From NCBI GenBank assembly GCA_028290685.1, contig JAQGJI010000030.1:1-11810 (forward strand): a stretch of DNA of 11,810 nucleotides. Direction: 5' to 3'. The DNA comes from Devosia sp. (GTDB lineage: Bacteria > Pseudomonadota > Alphaproteobacteria > Rhizobiales > Devosiaceae). Below the pieces are notes generated by a model, which ran no database searches, had not been told where the DNA came from, and was given only the letters and a program-made list of their open reading frames with translations. Below, piece after piece: positions 1-6,874 of the stretch; within the stretch, counting starts at the first letter, position 1, and the number at the start of each line of letters is the position of its first letter. A program made the position numbers and the translations under genes.

Positions 1-382
1 GCCCGTACACCCCTAACGGCGCGGCAGGATCGGTTTCGACATAGGGCGTCCCCTTGTCACCCGCAAAGACATAGTCGGTCGAGATGTGGATGATGGGAAC
101 AGCGTGGCGAAATGCGGCCTGGGCCACCAGGCCGGCGCCTTTGGCATTGACGTCAAATGCCAGTTCAGCTTCGCGCTCGGCTTGATCGACCCCCGTATAG
201 GCAGCGGCCGACACGATCAGGCCCGGTTCCACGCCAAGCACGGCCCGGCCGATGCTCGCCGCATCCAGCAGATCCAGTTCCGGACGCCCCAAGGCCACAA
301 CTTCGATGTCGGGGCAGCCCTTTGCCGATGCAGCCAGGCATTGCGCCAATTGACCGGTGCTGCCGGTGACAAGGATTTTCAT
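1..382 (-). CDS. rfbD: dTDP-4-dehydrorhamnose reductase RfbD/RmlD (N-terminal part, cut by window edge)
   Basis: This is the last enzyme of dTDP-L-rhamnose synthesis, which reduces the 4-keto group of dTDP-4-keto-L-rhamnose with NAD(P)H in the cytoplasm. I translated 127 codons from the ATG at 382 to the left edge. The protein begins MKILVTGSTGQLAQ, the Rossmann dinucleotide-binding loop of the RmlD family. It continues with a SAAAYTGVDQAE segment, then ISTDYVF, then YVETDPAAPLGVYG; all are RmlD family signatures. The usual catalytic YxxxK lies beyond the window edge, so it cannot be checked. The ATG overlaps the rfbB stop in an ATGA junction, so translation is probably coupled. One small deviation: RmlD usually has GQLG in the nucleotide loop, and here it is GQLA. 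The gene has no visible frameshift; it is simply incomplete in this window. Confidence 0.93.
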   Translation of the reverse strand, partial: MKILVTGSTGQLAQCLAASAKGCPDIEVVALGRPELDLLDAASIGRAVLGVEPGLIVSAAAYTGVDQAEREAELAFDVNAKGAGLVAQAAFRHAVPIIHISTDYVFAGDKGTPYVETDPAAPLGVYG

Positions 383-1446
383 GGTGCCTCGAAAGCCGCG
401 CCCAGCCGGGTACCGGCGTAGCAGTCTTGCCGCAGCGGCCTCCACCAGGCGCGATTGTCGAGATACCACTCGACCGTGCGCTCCATGCCCGAATGAAGCG
501 TTTCGCGCGGTCTCCATCCAAGCTCACGCTCGATCTTGGTTGTATCCATGCCGTAGCGCCGATCGTGGCCGGGACGGTCGGGCACCAAAGCAATCAGATC
601 GCCGTACGATCTGCCGTCTTGCCGGGGGCGCTTTTGATCCAGCATCAGGCAAAGCATCTGGACCAGTTCGAGATTGGCGCACTCTGCCCGCCCGCCGATA
701 TTGTAGCTTTGCCCAACTTCTCCCGTTTCGCTGACCAGAACGAGCGCTCGTGCATGGTCCTCGACATGCAGCCAGTCGCGCACATTATTGCCCGAGCCAT
801 AGACGGGCAGTTCACACCCTTCGAGGGCATTAAGAATGGTGAGCGGCACGAGTTTTTCAGGGAATTGAAACGGCCCGTAATTGTTGGAGCAGTTGGTAAC
901 AATGATCGGCAGGCCGAATGTGTGGTTCCAGGCGCGGACCAGATGATCGGATGCAGCCTTGGATGCAGAATAAGGGGACGAAGGCGCGTAGGGCGTCGCT
1001 TCACTGAACAGGCTGCCATCAAAGGGCAGGTCACCGAAGACTTCATCGGTGGACACGTGATGGAACCGGAAAGCCCGACGGGCTCCCTGCGACAGGCTCC
1101 GCCAATAGCCTAGAGCGGCCTGCAGCAGGTGAAAACTGCCCATGACATTGGTGCTCATAAAGGCGGCGGGCGCATCAATGGATCGATCCACATGCGTTTC
1201 AGCCGCCAGGTGCATGATGTGATCAATATTGTGGTGCACGAGCAGGCTGCCGACCAGAGCCTCATCGGCGATATCACCGCGCACAAAGACGTAGTTTGGT
1301 GATGCGCGCAGCATAGCAAGAGAGCCAGGATTGCCGGCATAGGTCAGCTTGTCGAGCACGACAATGGTGTTGGACGGGTCTTGCGCCAACAGCCGGCAAA
1401 CAGCCGATCCGATAAAGCCTGCGCCCCCGGTCACCAGGATATTCAC
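379..1446 (-). CDS. rfbB: dTDP-glucose 4,6-dehydratase RfbB/RmlB
   Basis: This enzyme converts dTDP-glucose to dTDP-4-keto-6-deoxyglucose, the second step of the rhamnose pathway, using tightly bound NAD+. The protein has 355 residues, normal for the family. It is an extended short-chain dehydrogenase with the GGAGFIG nucleotide loop (residues 7-13), DKLTYAGN (32-39), AAETHVDRS (81-89), the catalytic Thr-Asp-Glu in STDEVFG (132-138) and the YSASK catalytic Tyr/Lys (159-163). All key residues are intact. The start is GTG at 1446, which places the nucleotide loop at the normal distance from the N-terminus and overlaps the rfbC stop as GTGA. The stop in turn overlaps rfbD as ATGA. The gene sits third in rfbACBD and depends on the upstream promoter and on re-initiation at the overlap. 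The call is secure; paralogues making other 6-deoxyhexoses are unlikely given the complete rml set. Confidence 0.97.
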   Translation of the reverse strand: MNILVTGGAGFIGSAVCRLLAQDPSNTIVVLDKLTYAGNPGSLAMLRASPNYVFVRGDIADEALVGSLLVHHNIDHIMHLAAETHVDRSIDAPAAFMSTNVMGSFHLLQAALGYWRSLSQGARRAFRFHHVSTDEVFGDLPFDGSLFSEATPYAPSSPYSASKAASDHLVRAWNHTFGLPIIVTNCSNNYGPFQFPEKLVPLTILNALEGCELPVYGSGNNVRDWLHVEDHARALVLVSETGEVGQSYNIGGRAECANLELVQMLCLMLDQKRPRQDGRSYGDLIALVPDRPGHDRRYGMDTTKIERELGWRPRETLHSGMERTVEWYLDNRAWWRPLRQDCYAGTRLGAAFEAP

Positions 1447-2009
1447 GCCGGCACCTGGCCCAGTTCCGCCTCGGCCAGGCTCGGGGCATGCCTGTCCTTG
1501 TCCGCTAGCTGGATCTGTCCATGATCGATCGGCCAGGCAATGGCCAGTTGCGGATCATCGAACCGGATCCCTCGCTCATGGCTTGGCGTATAGGGATGGG
1601 TGACCTTGTAAAGGACTTCGGTACTGGGTTCGAGCGTTACGAAGCCATGCGCATAGCCCTTTGGCACCAGCAACTGGTTCCATTTCTCGGCCGAGAGTTC
1701 CACCCCGACCCACGCGCCAAAGGTGGGGGACAGGGGCCGGATATCGACGGCAACATCGAAAATGGCACCCCGAATGACGCGGATCAGCTTGTCCTGAGCA
1801 TGGGGGGCGAGTTGATAATGCAGACCGCGCAACACGCCTCGAGCACCCGATATCGAATGGTTGTCCTGAACGAAATCGAGGTCAAAGCCCCATTCGCGAA
1901 AACGCTCAGCGCTCCAGGTTTCGCAAAACACCCCGCGCTCATCAGCATGGCGCTGGGGTATGATCTCCACCACGCCGGCCAGCGCTGATTGTCTGATCTG
2001 CAGGCTCAT
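1443..2009 (-). CDS. rfbC: dTDP-4-dehydrorhamnose 3,5-epimerase RfbC/RmlC
   Basis: This cupin-fold enzyme epimerises C3 and C5 of dTDP-4-keto-6-deoxyglucose to give dTDP-4-keto-L-rhamnose. The 188-residue product has the normal family length. The catalytic histidine lies in LRGLHYQ (His64), preceded by the typical VQDNHS stretch (47-52). The family segment VPKGYAHGF (115-123) follows, and the tyrosine expected to act as general acid lies in VLYKVTHPYTP (Tyr134). IRFDDPQLAIAWP (148-160) stands for the usual NDP-binding and closing segment. The ATG at 2009 overlaps the rfbA stop as ATGA, and the stop overlaps the rfbB GTG, so the gene is embedded in a coupled operon. The strict pairing with rfbB and rfbD argues for L-rhamnose rather than another 6-deoxysugar. 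Confidence 0.96.
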   Translation of the reverse strand: MSLQIRQSALAGVVEIIPQRHADERGVFCETWSAERFREWGFDLDFVQDNHSISGARGVLRGLHYQLAPHAQDKLIRVIRGAIFDVAVDIRPLSPTFGAWVGVELSAEKWNQLLVPKGYAHGFVTLEPSTEVLYKVTHPYTPSHERGIRFDDPQLAIAWPIDHGQIQLADKDRHAPSLAEAELGQVPA

Positions 2010-2884
2010 GACGCCAGATCCCGGATGCGCCTTTGCAGGTATGTGGCGTAACGGGTATTGCCCAGAATGGCTGCGCGCGCCCGGGCACGCTCAGGATCGA
2101 GCCAGCCCATTTCAAGACCGATCTCCTCAAGACAGGCAATCTGCACGCCCTGGCGGTGTTCGATGGTGCGCACGAAGGAAGCGGCATCATGCAAACTTTC
2201 AGGGGTGCCGGTATCGAGCCAGGCATAGCCGCGGCCCAACTGGACGATCTCGAGCAGGTTGCGCTCAAGATAGGCATTGTTGACCGCCGTTATTTCCAGC
2301 TCGCCGCGCTCGGACGGGGTGATTGCCGCCGCAATCCGGACCACCTCGTTGCTGTAGAAGTAAAGGCCGGTCACTGCCCAGTCCGATGGCGGGAACTCGG
2401 GCTTTTCAACGATCTGCACCGGCTGGCCCGTGCGGGGATCGAACTGCACCACCCCATAGCGCTGCGGATCTTCCACCTGGTAGGCAAACACTGTGGCGCT
2501 GTCGCTTCGGGCGGTCGCTGCCTGGCACAACTGGGTCAAGCCATCGCCGAAGTAGAGATTGTCGCCCAAGATCATGGCCACGCTGTCACCGCCGATGAAA
2601 TCGCGGCCAAGGAGGAACGCTTCGGCCAATCCGTTCGGCTGTGCCTGTTCGGCATAGCTCAAGCTCAGACCGAAATCGCCTCCATCCCCAAGCAGCGCTT
2701 GAAAAAGCGGCAGGTCCCGGGGCGTGGAAATGACCAGGATGTCGCAAATACCGGCGCGCATCAAAATGCTCAGGGGATAGTAGATCATGGGTTTGTCAAA
2801 GATCGGCAGGATCTGCTTGGAGACCACCTGCGTCAGCGGATAAAGCCGGGTACCGCTCCCCCCCGCCAGAACAATACCTTTCAA
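2006..2884 (-). CDS. rfbA: Glucose-1-phosphate thymidylyltransferase RfbA/RmlA, TTG start
   Basis: This nucleotidyltransferase joins glucose-1-phosphate and dTTP to dTDP-glucose, the committed and usually feedback-controlled first step. From TTG at 2884 the protein has 292 residues, matching the family length. It begins MKGIVLAGGSGTRLYP, the invariant signature, followed by SKQ (22-24), DKPMIYYPLS (30-39), GLAEAF (85-90) and LGDNLYFG (106-113) with the metal-binding Asp108. VEKPEFP, GLYFY, RGELEIT and WLDTGTPESL follow in order. The frame stays open to a GTG at 2911, which would add nine residues. I reject it because the family starts exactly at the TTG, a strong AGGGGAG ribosome site lies 6 bases before it, and the GTG overlaps the position expected for the promoter -10 box. 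It is the first gene of rfbACBD and ends in an ATGA overlap with rfbC. Confidence 0.96.
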   Translation of the reverse strand: MKGIVLAGGSGTRLYPLTQVVSKQILPIFDKPMIYYPLSILMRAGICDILVISTPRDLPLFQALLGDGGDFGLSLSYAEQAQPNGLAEAFLLGRDFIGGDSVAMILGDNLYFGDGLTQLCQAATARSDSATVFAYQVEDPQRYGVVQFDPRTGQPVQIVEKPEFPPSDWAVTGLYFYSNEVVRIAAAITPSERGELEITAVNNAYLERNLLEIVQLGRGYAWLDTGTPESLHDAASFVRTIEHRQGVQIACLEEIGLEMGWLDPERARARAAILGNTRYATYLQRRIRDLAS

Positions 2885-2897
2885 AACGCTCTCCCCT
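2885..2897 (-). promoter_or_regulatory. Ribosome binding site that fixes the rfbA TTG start
   Basis: Read on the minus strand, AGGGGAG (2897 to 2891) sits 6 bases upstream of the TTG at 2884. The strength and spacing of this site, together with family length, select the TTG over the in-frame GTG at 2911. Confidence 0.7.
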
Positions 2898-2907
2898 GTC
2901 CGCGACC

Positions 2908-2936
2908 ACACTTGGGCAAAGCAAGGGAACTGTCAA
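2908..2936 (-). promoter_or_regulatory. Candidate promoter of the rfbACBD operon
   Basis: A perfect TTGACA -35 hexamer lies at 2936-2931 on the minus strand. Seventeen bases further is AAGTGT (2913-2908), a poor -10 match. Transcription would start near 2900, leaving a short leader before the ribosome site at 2897-2891. The -35 is convincing and the -10 is weak, as is common in high-GC alphaproteobacteria. Confidence 0.45.
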
Positions 2937-3188
2937 ATTGCGCCTGGCACAGCCAAGCGCCCGAGCGATCGGGGCATGCGCCCCTGGGCCGGTTTTTTCG
3001 ATCTCCCGCGGCAGCGCCCAGGCATCTATTCGCCCGCCGCCGGGAAATGCGCCGAGCGTGCGCAGCAGATCGATTATCTCTCCCAGCCGGGGTGTTGGCT
3101 GTTTCAGGACTCTTTCTTCGCAAACCGGTGGTGCCCCGCACGAATGGCCCAACCCCTCCAGCGCCGAGGGCCTGACGGCTGCGCAAGC

Positions 3189-3208
3189 GGCCGGTGGGCG
3201 CACCGGCC
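3189..3208 (-). terminator. Hairpin directly after the DUF1989 stop codon
   Basis: The segment is a perfect 8-bp inverted repeat, GGCCGGTG / CACCGGCC with a 4-base loop, and it begins at the TAG stop of the DUF1989 gene. No T-run follows on the minus strand, so it is not a standard intrinsic terminator. It may stabilise the transcript 3' end or assist Rho-dependent termination. Confidence 0.4.
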
Positions 3209-3810
3209 TAGCCATCGATGCGGTAATGAATGGGCTTGAAGGTGCCACCGTTGCTCGCTGGTGCCGAGCAGGCGGTCAGCCCGATCAGCAGGTCCATCTC
3301 GGCGCGGAACCTGATGAAATCGCCCGCCCGGCTGAGCGGGGGCAGCACTTTGAGCTTTCCGGTTGCCCCATCGACCGGCACATTCATGAAGCAGTTGAAC
3401 GCCACCGGAATGGCATCTTCGGCAATGCCGAACGGGGCGAGCGCGGCATAAAGGTTGCCGTGGCACCCCGGATGGGGGGGCTCGTTTTCGTAGCACAGCC
3501 GGAAGGTCGCTTCGCTGCACGGGGTGAGCAGGAAATCGTGGCGCCCGACCCTGTCCTCAACAATTGCGAGCATGATGTTGGAGCGATTGGAATAAAGGTT
3601 GTCTCCGGTGGTGAGGTAGATCGTTTCGGCGTAATCGAGCGTGCGGCCGGACGAAATCATCTCGTGCACATCGTTGCGCGACACTGCCAGCAGGTCAGCC
3701 ACTTGCCCCCCCAATGGATCGATCACCGTCAGGTATTGACCAGCGCTGAGGCTGAACGCCGTTCCGGAACGGGGCGCGATTTCAACGATGTCACCGACAG
3801 CCTTTGTCAT
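3208..3810 (-). CDS. DUF1989 family protein (urea carboxylase-associated / carboxyguanidine deiminase-like)
   Basis: The 200-residue product matches the DUF1989 pattern: SAGQYLTVIDPLGGQVADL (22-40), DYAETIYLTTGDNLYSN (59-75), HDFLLTPCS (91-99), CHGNLYAAL (116-124), FNCFMNVPVDG (138-148) and GDFIRFRAEMDLL (163-175). His91, Cys98 and Cys116 lie in positions that look like the metal/active site of this family. Known relatives include the two CgdAB subunits that deiminate carboxyguanidine in guanidine breakdown, and proteins encoded beside urea carboxylase. Here there is only one copy and no carboxylase. The frame is open to an ATG at 3885, but I choose the ATG at 3810: it overlaps the stop of the upstream gene as ATGA and gives family length, whereas the longer form adds 25 low-complexity residues overlapping that gene. 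The family call is strong; the substrate is unknown. Confidence 0.88.
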   Translation of the reverse strand: MTKAVGDIVEIAPRSGTAFSLSAGQYLTVIDPLGGQVADLLAVSRNDVHEMISSGRTLDYAETIYLTTGDNLYSNRSNIMLAIVEDRVGRHDFLLTPCSEATFRLCYENEPPHPGCHGNLYAALAPFGIAEDAIPVAFNCFMNVPVDGATGKLKVLPPLSRAGDFIRFRAEMDLLIGLTACSAPASNGGTFKPIHYRIDG

Positions 3811-4523
3811 TTGGGCAGATCCATCCGAGCCAGCTTGTCCCCGTATGCGGGTTCTGTCGGTTCCCGGTGATAGGGGCATTGCCATTCACTGCCCACAGCA
3901 CGCCCACTATATTGCCTGGCTTCCGAAACAACGCCGTGCCGCGCCAGCATGGGGTTCTCGCTGCCAGCCAGTGCAACATCCCGGTCGATGATCGAGGCGC
4001 GGAGTTTTTCATAGCGGTTTTGCTCGCGCAGCACCTCGAACTGGTCATGCAGATTGAAAACCAGCGTGGGAAACCGAAACCGTCGTGCAGGCCGGCTGGC
4101 GTGCGGATGCAGGCCCACGACGAAAAATGCCTCACCCCCAAAGCTCAGCGAGAAATGGGGGTCATCGGGGTCCGGACTGACCCGTTCATCATGAGACTGG
4201 CCGCGCCACTCGTCCTTGGCGGTGAGCGATTGAATCCGGGCCCACAAATGTTGCTCGAACGCCCATTCGCTCAGGTCCAGGGGACCTTCAAACACCACCG
4301 CGAAACTTGTGAACAGCGTTGGCTGGGCCTGGTAGTCCCAGGCGAACTGCATCAGCCTGTCCTGGATTTCGACATCGTTCCAGGCGCTGTCGATACTTCT
4401 GGCGTTGTAGGTGACAAGCCGCCCCTTCTGCATGGCCGACTTTGCGCCAACACATGGGAAACGGGGCTGTTCGATGAACTCACGAAGGTGATCGGCGGGG
4501 GAAAGGGCGGTGGGCTTGCTCAT
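3807..4523 (-). CDS. YqcI/YcgG family protein, GntA-like heme-dependent guanidino N-hydroxylase homologue
   Basis: The 238-residue protein carries the whole signature of the YqcI/YcgG family: FPCVGAKSA (22-30), SFAVVFEGP (73-81), an E-x-x-LW segment (90-94), HFSLSFGGEAFFVVGLHP (123-140) followed by ASRPARRF, then FPTLVFNLHDQFEVLR (151-166), NPMLARHG (190-197), SEARQYSG (200-207) and WQCPY (214-218). The characterised member known to me is GntA of guanitoxin biosynthesis, a heme-dependent enzyme that N-hydroxylates a cyclic guanidino compound. Most family members have no tested substrate, and this protein need not make a toxin. An in-frame stop lies just upstream of the ATG at 4523, so that start is the longest possible. 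Its stop overlaps the DUF1989 start as ATGA, tying the two products together. No signal peptide is seen, so it should act in the cytoplasm. Confidence 0.87.
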   Translation of the reverse strand: MSKPTALSPADHLREFIEQPRFPCVGAKSAMQKGRLVTYNARSIDSAWNDVEIQDRLMQFAWDYQAQPTLFTSFAVVFEGPLDLSEWAFEQHLWARIQSLTAKDEWRGQSHDERVSPDPDDPHFSLSFGGEAFFVVGLHPHASRPARRFRFPTLVFNLHDQFEVLREQNRYEKLRASIIDRDVALAGSENPMLARHGVVSEARQYSGRAVGSEWQCPYHREPTEPAYGDKLARMDLPK

Positions 4524-4642
4524 AAGGCTACGCTACGCTGGAACACCATGCTCCAACCCTGCAACCGGTGCTCCGTTCCATCACGTCGCTCGGATGGCTC
4601 GCCCGCGGCCCGGACGCTCCGGCGCCGCTCAACAGCGCAAAC

Positions 4643-4673
4643 AAAAGGGCGGCCCTTGCGGCACCGCCCTTTT
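4643..4673 (-). terminator. Intrinsic terminator of the SH3-domain gene
   Basis: A perfect 10-bp inverted repeat (AAAAGGGCGG / CCGCCCTTTT) with an 11-base loop starts about 10 bases after the SH3 gene stop. Because the outer four pairs are A:T, a T-run follows the GC stem on both strands. It could therefore also stop transcription arriving on the plus strand. Confidence 0.85.
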
Positions 4674-4683
4674 TAGCGCCTGA

Positions 4684-5247
4684 TCAGTTCAAGCGGTCCA
4701 GATATCGGCAAGTCTCACGATTTTGCTGATTGGTGCCATAGTCGAAAACGGCCCGGCGATCGTTTGGTCCGTCGCGGCGCTCCGCTTCACGGCGCGGCAG
4801 CAACTGCGCCCGCTGGACATTGGCGTCCGCACCACCCGCGACCTGGCTGCGTTCAAAGAACGTAACCAGGCAAACCAGTTCGCCCTGGCTGCGCGAGCGG
4901 CCGGCATCGAAGGAAAACCCATCGCCGCGTCCGAACGAGAAGCTGAAGGTGACATTCGGGCTTACCCGCGGACGATCACTACGCACCTGCCGGTCTTCGG
5001 CAAGATAGCGGGAGGATACCCAGCCGCCGGGCCCCGAATGGCTGATGTAGCAGAATCCGTTTGAGCGGCATTCCCCTACCCGCACCGTTTCGCCCGGTGA
5101 AAGGACGTCGACCACACGAAAGTTCGTTCCCGGGCCGGAGCGAACATTGACCGAAGCAGTGGCCTGTGCCGCCGCAGCAGCGCTGGTCCCGATCAGGATG
5201 GCCGTGGCGGTGGCGGCGATGGCAGTCGTCATGCGCTTTAGCGACAT
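4684..5247 (-). CDS. Secreted bacterial SH3-domain protein with cysteine-containing C-terminal region
   Basis: The 187-residue product has a Sec signal peptide (basic MSLKR, then an Ala-rich core; likely cleavage after AQA at residue 29). A bacterial SH3 domain follows at about 30-84, with the hallmark VNVRSGPGTNFRVVDVL (33-49) and GWVSSRYL (75-82). Such domains commonly bind cell-wall peptides or glycan. Cys60 and Cys66 inside the SH3 could form a disulfide. After a Ser/Phe/Gly/Arg-rich linker (about 85-120) comes a region I do not recognise, GELVCLVTFFERSQ to ETCRYLDRLN, with Cys126 and Cys180. I choose the ATG at 5247 because GAGGT lies at good spacing and it gives a proper signal peptide. 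The frame is open to 5388, but the extra 47 residues are Arg/Cys-rich and not signal-like. The gene is monocistronic with its own terminator. It probably acts in the periplasm; the exact role is unknown. Confidence 0.85.
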   Translation of the reverse strand: MSLKRMTTAIAATATAILIGTSAAAAAQATASVNVRSGPGTNFRVVDVLSPGETVRVGECRSNGFCYISHSGPGGWVSSRYLAEDRQVRSDRPRVSPNVTFSFSFGRGDGFSFDAGRSRSQGELVCLVTFFERSQVAGGADANVQRAQLLPRREAERRDGPNDRRAVFDYGTNQQNRETCRYLDRLN

Positions 5248-5588
5248 TTCATACCTCGTGGTTGCTATGCAGGCTCTGTGCCCGACAGGAGCGGACAACG
5301 GAGCGCAGGGATCGCTCAACCGCGACACGTTCCGGCGGACCGGGGGGCGGCGAACGAGAGCGGCACAGTGCCGCTTGCGAATGCACACAATGCTTTACGC
5401 CCCCTGAACGCGGCGTGAATAAGCGGTTCATCGGATAAAGCGGAGGCGCGAAGGCCCATCGTTTGCCGGCTGGACATCCGGCAGGGGGTCAGGCGCTGGC
5501 ACCCAAAAATCTCGCAGGAGATCAAATTGTTTCAGCGGCGCGTTGGTGTTAGGTCTTCAGCCCCGTCAAGGCAGAGGCACCTTTCGCG
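5248..5588. other. Divergent intergenic region between the SH3 gene and the MFS gene
   Basis: These 341 bases must hold the promoters for the leftward SH3 gene and the rightward transporter, but I find no -35/-10 pair good enough to mark. A small hairpin lies at 5464-5483 (TGCCGG / CCGGCA, 8-base loop) in the transporter leader. It is followed by a well-placed AGGAG (5516-5520) and a short TTG-started ORF described separately. Confidence 0.5.
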
Positions 5589-5592
5589 TTGA
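5527..5592 (+). CDS. Possible 21-residue leader peptide overlapping the MFS start
   Basis: AGGAG at 5516-5520 sits exactly 6 bases before a TTG that opens a 21-codon frame ending in TGA at 5590-5592. That stop shares bases with the transporter TTG start (a TTGA junction). The peptide would be MFQRRVGVRSSAPSRQRHLSR, with six arginines. This is the best ribosome site in the transporter leader, better than the AGAGG in front of the transporter itself, which suggests translational coupling. It may be coincidence: both starts are TTG, and there is no homology support. Confidence 0.25.
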   Translation: MFQRRVGVRSSAPSRQRHLSR

Positions 5593-6824
5593 GTTCGCCC
5601 ACCGGCATAAAGCGGCCCGTTTCACTCGCGCTCGCCACCGGCGCGGCGACACTTTTCCTTCTGGCGCTTGGCAACACCATTTCCAATCTGGTGCGGACCA
5701 TGCCAGCCGTATCGACGGATGTGATCGCCGACAGCCTGTCCGTGTCGGCCACCGAGGTGGCAGCGCTGACGGGGATTTACCATCTGGCCTTTGCCGCGGG
5801 ACAAATCCCCGTCGGCGCGGCCCTCGACCGGTTCAGCGTGCGCACGGTGTTCCTGGTCCTGATCGCCACCATCGGGATCGGGGCGCTGATCACCGCGACG
5901 GCGCCGAACCTGCCAATGTTCCTTTTCAGCCAGGCAGTGCTCGGGCTGGGTTGCTCCGGCATGCTGCTTTGCCCGCTCACTTACGCCGCGCGGCACCAGA
6001 ACAGCGCCAATTTCGCCCTGTGGTCGGCCTTCATCCTGGCCGTTGGCAATAGCGGCATGCTCCTTTCCGCCAGTCCAATGGCCTGGCTCATCGACATCTG
6101 GGATTGGCGGACCGGGTTCCTGGTGTCCGCCGCCATGGCATTCCTCGTCGCCGCCGCTGCCTTGTTTTGGTTGCCCGGCAGCAATGCCCGCATGGTCCGG
6201 TCGTCCTCCATCGGATCGGAATTTGCCCAGGTCGTGCGCATCGGCTGGTCGCCAAAGCTGCGTGGAGTGATCACCCTGGCGTTTGTTTCCTTTGCCGTCG
6301 TCATCGGCATCCGTGGCGTCTGGTCCGGTCCCTGGCTCATGGATGTTCGCGGGCTGAGCCGCATCGAGGCGGGCAATGTCATGCTCGCCCTGACGATCAT
6401 GCTGATCGTTGTGCCCATGGCGGTGGGGCTGATCGACCAGAAGACCAAACGCACCAACCTGCTGCTGGTCGCTGGACACCTGCTTGCCGGAGCAGCGCTG
6501 CTGATGCTGCCGCTGACCAGTGCCGCTGCGCTGCCAACGCTTTTTGATCTGGCACTGCTCGTGATTTTCGGCATCGCCATTTCCGTACAGCCGCTGCTGT
6601 TTGCACTTGGCCGCCAGTCGGTTGCGCCGGCCCATACCGGAAAAGCTCTGGCGGCGGTCAATCTGTCTTTCTTTGCAGGTGCCGCCGTCATTCAGATGCT
6701 CTCGGCACCGCTGGCCTGGCTCACCGGCGTCGGCGGGGTCATCGCTTTCCTGGGCCTGCTCAGCATTGCCGGCGCTGCGGCCTTTGCGCTGCAGATCAGC
6801 AAGGCCTCCCCTCCCAAACCATGA
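5589..6824 (+). CDS. Major facilitator superfamily (MFS) transporter
   Basis: The 411-residue protein has about 12 predicted hydrophobic helices in two halves, separated by a polar loop near residues 198-225. The MFS motif A is present between helices 2 and 3 as GAALDRFSVR (76-85). Helix 4-5 carries a Gly-rich AVLGLGCSGMLLCPL run (116-130). The set suggests a proton-coupled antiporter or uptake carrier of the inner membrane; the substrate cannot be read from the sequence. The start is TTG at 5589, since the frame has a stop at 5550-5552 and no other start codon between. An AGAGG lies 11 bases before it, rather far. No transporter partner or adjacent regulator is encoded on this strand. It lies in the direction opposite to the neighbouring SH3 gene and converges with the SbtB-like gene. 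Export of a small metabolite is one possibility. Confidence 0.88.
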   Translation: MSSPTGIKRPVSLALATGAATLFLLALGNTISNLVRTMPAVSTDVIADSLSVSATEVAALTGIYHLAFAAGQIPVGAALDRFSVRTVFLVLIATIGIGALITATAPNLPMFLFSQAVLGLGCSGMLLCPLTYAARHQNSANFALWSAFILAVGNSGMLLSASPMAWLIDIWDWRTGFLVSAAMAFLVAAAALFWLPGSNARMVRSSSIGSEFAQVVRIGWSPKLRGVITLAFVSFAVVIGIRGVWSGPWLMDVRGLSRIEAGNVMLALTIMLIVVPMAVGLIDQKTKRTNLLLVAGHLLAGAALLMLPLTSAAALPTLFDLALLVIFGIAISVQPLLFALGRQSVAPAHTGKALAAVNLSFFAGAAVIQMLSAPLAWLTGVGGVIAFLGLLSIAGAAAFALQISKASPPKP

Positions 6825-6852
6825 TGCGCTGCACGCGAGTGCCCGCTGCATC

Positions 6853-6874
6853 GCCGGCACCAGTTCCGACCGGC
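6853..6874 (+). terminator. Weak hairpin after the MFS gene
   Basis: GCCGG (6853-6857) and CCGGC (6870-6874) can pair around a 12-base loop, followed by TTGTGTT. The stem is short and the T-stretch broken, so this is only a candidate terminator in the 147-base gap between convergent genes. I find no better one on either strand. Confidence 0.2.

Larger units (their letters stand above)
2885..3207. other. Intergenic stretch between the DUF1989 gene and rfbA
   Basis: These 323 bases hold the rfbA ribosome site and promoter candidate at the left end and a hairpin at the right end (3189-3208). In between I see two mutually exclusive small hairpins (2960-2973, arms CCCGA/TCGGG, and 2971-2984, arms GGGGC/GCCCC), then a run of six T at 2993-2998 on the plus strand. 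Several frames are open, one minus-strand frame reading across 2796-3248, but none has a recognisable domain and they collide with rfbA or the DUF1989 gene. I call no gene here. A decayed gene cannot be excluded. Confidence 0.5.

Noticed and set aside
2796..3248. 150-codon minus-strand frame between DUF1989 and rfbA
   Set aside because: Part of it reads like protein, but it overlaps the 5' end of rfbA and the 3' end of the DUF1989 gene, has no known motif and no convincing ribosome site.
2938..3870. 310-codon plus-strand frame across the DUF1989 gene
   Set aside because: It is antisense to a gene with clear family motifs, its own product has no recognisable domain, and it is a typical high-GC shadow frame.
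3811..3885. Longer N-terminus for the DUF1989 protein from ATG 3885
   Set aside because: The added residues are low-complexity, overlap the upstream coding region and would break the ATGA junction and family length.
4524..4642. Guanidine riboswitch in front of the GntA-like gene
   Set aside because: I looked for the paired ACGR-loop hairpins of the guanidine-II type; the only neat hairpin (4610-4622, CCGGA/TCCGG) has a GCG loop, and no second one is present.
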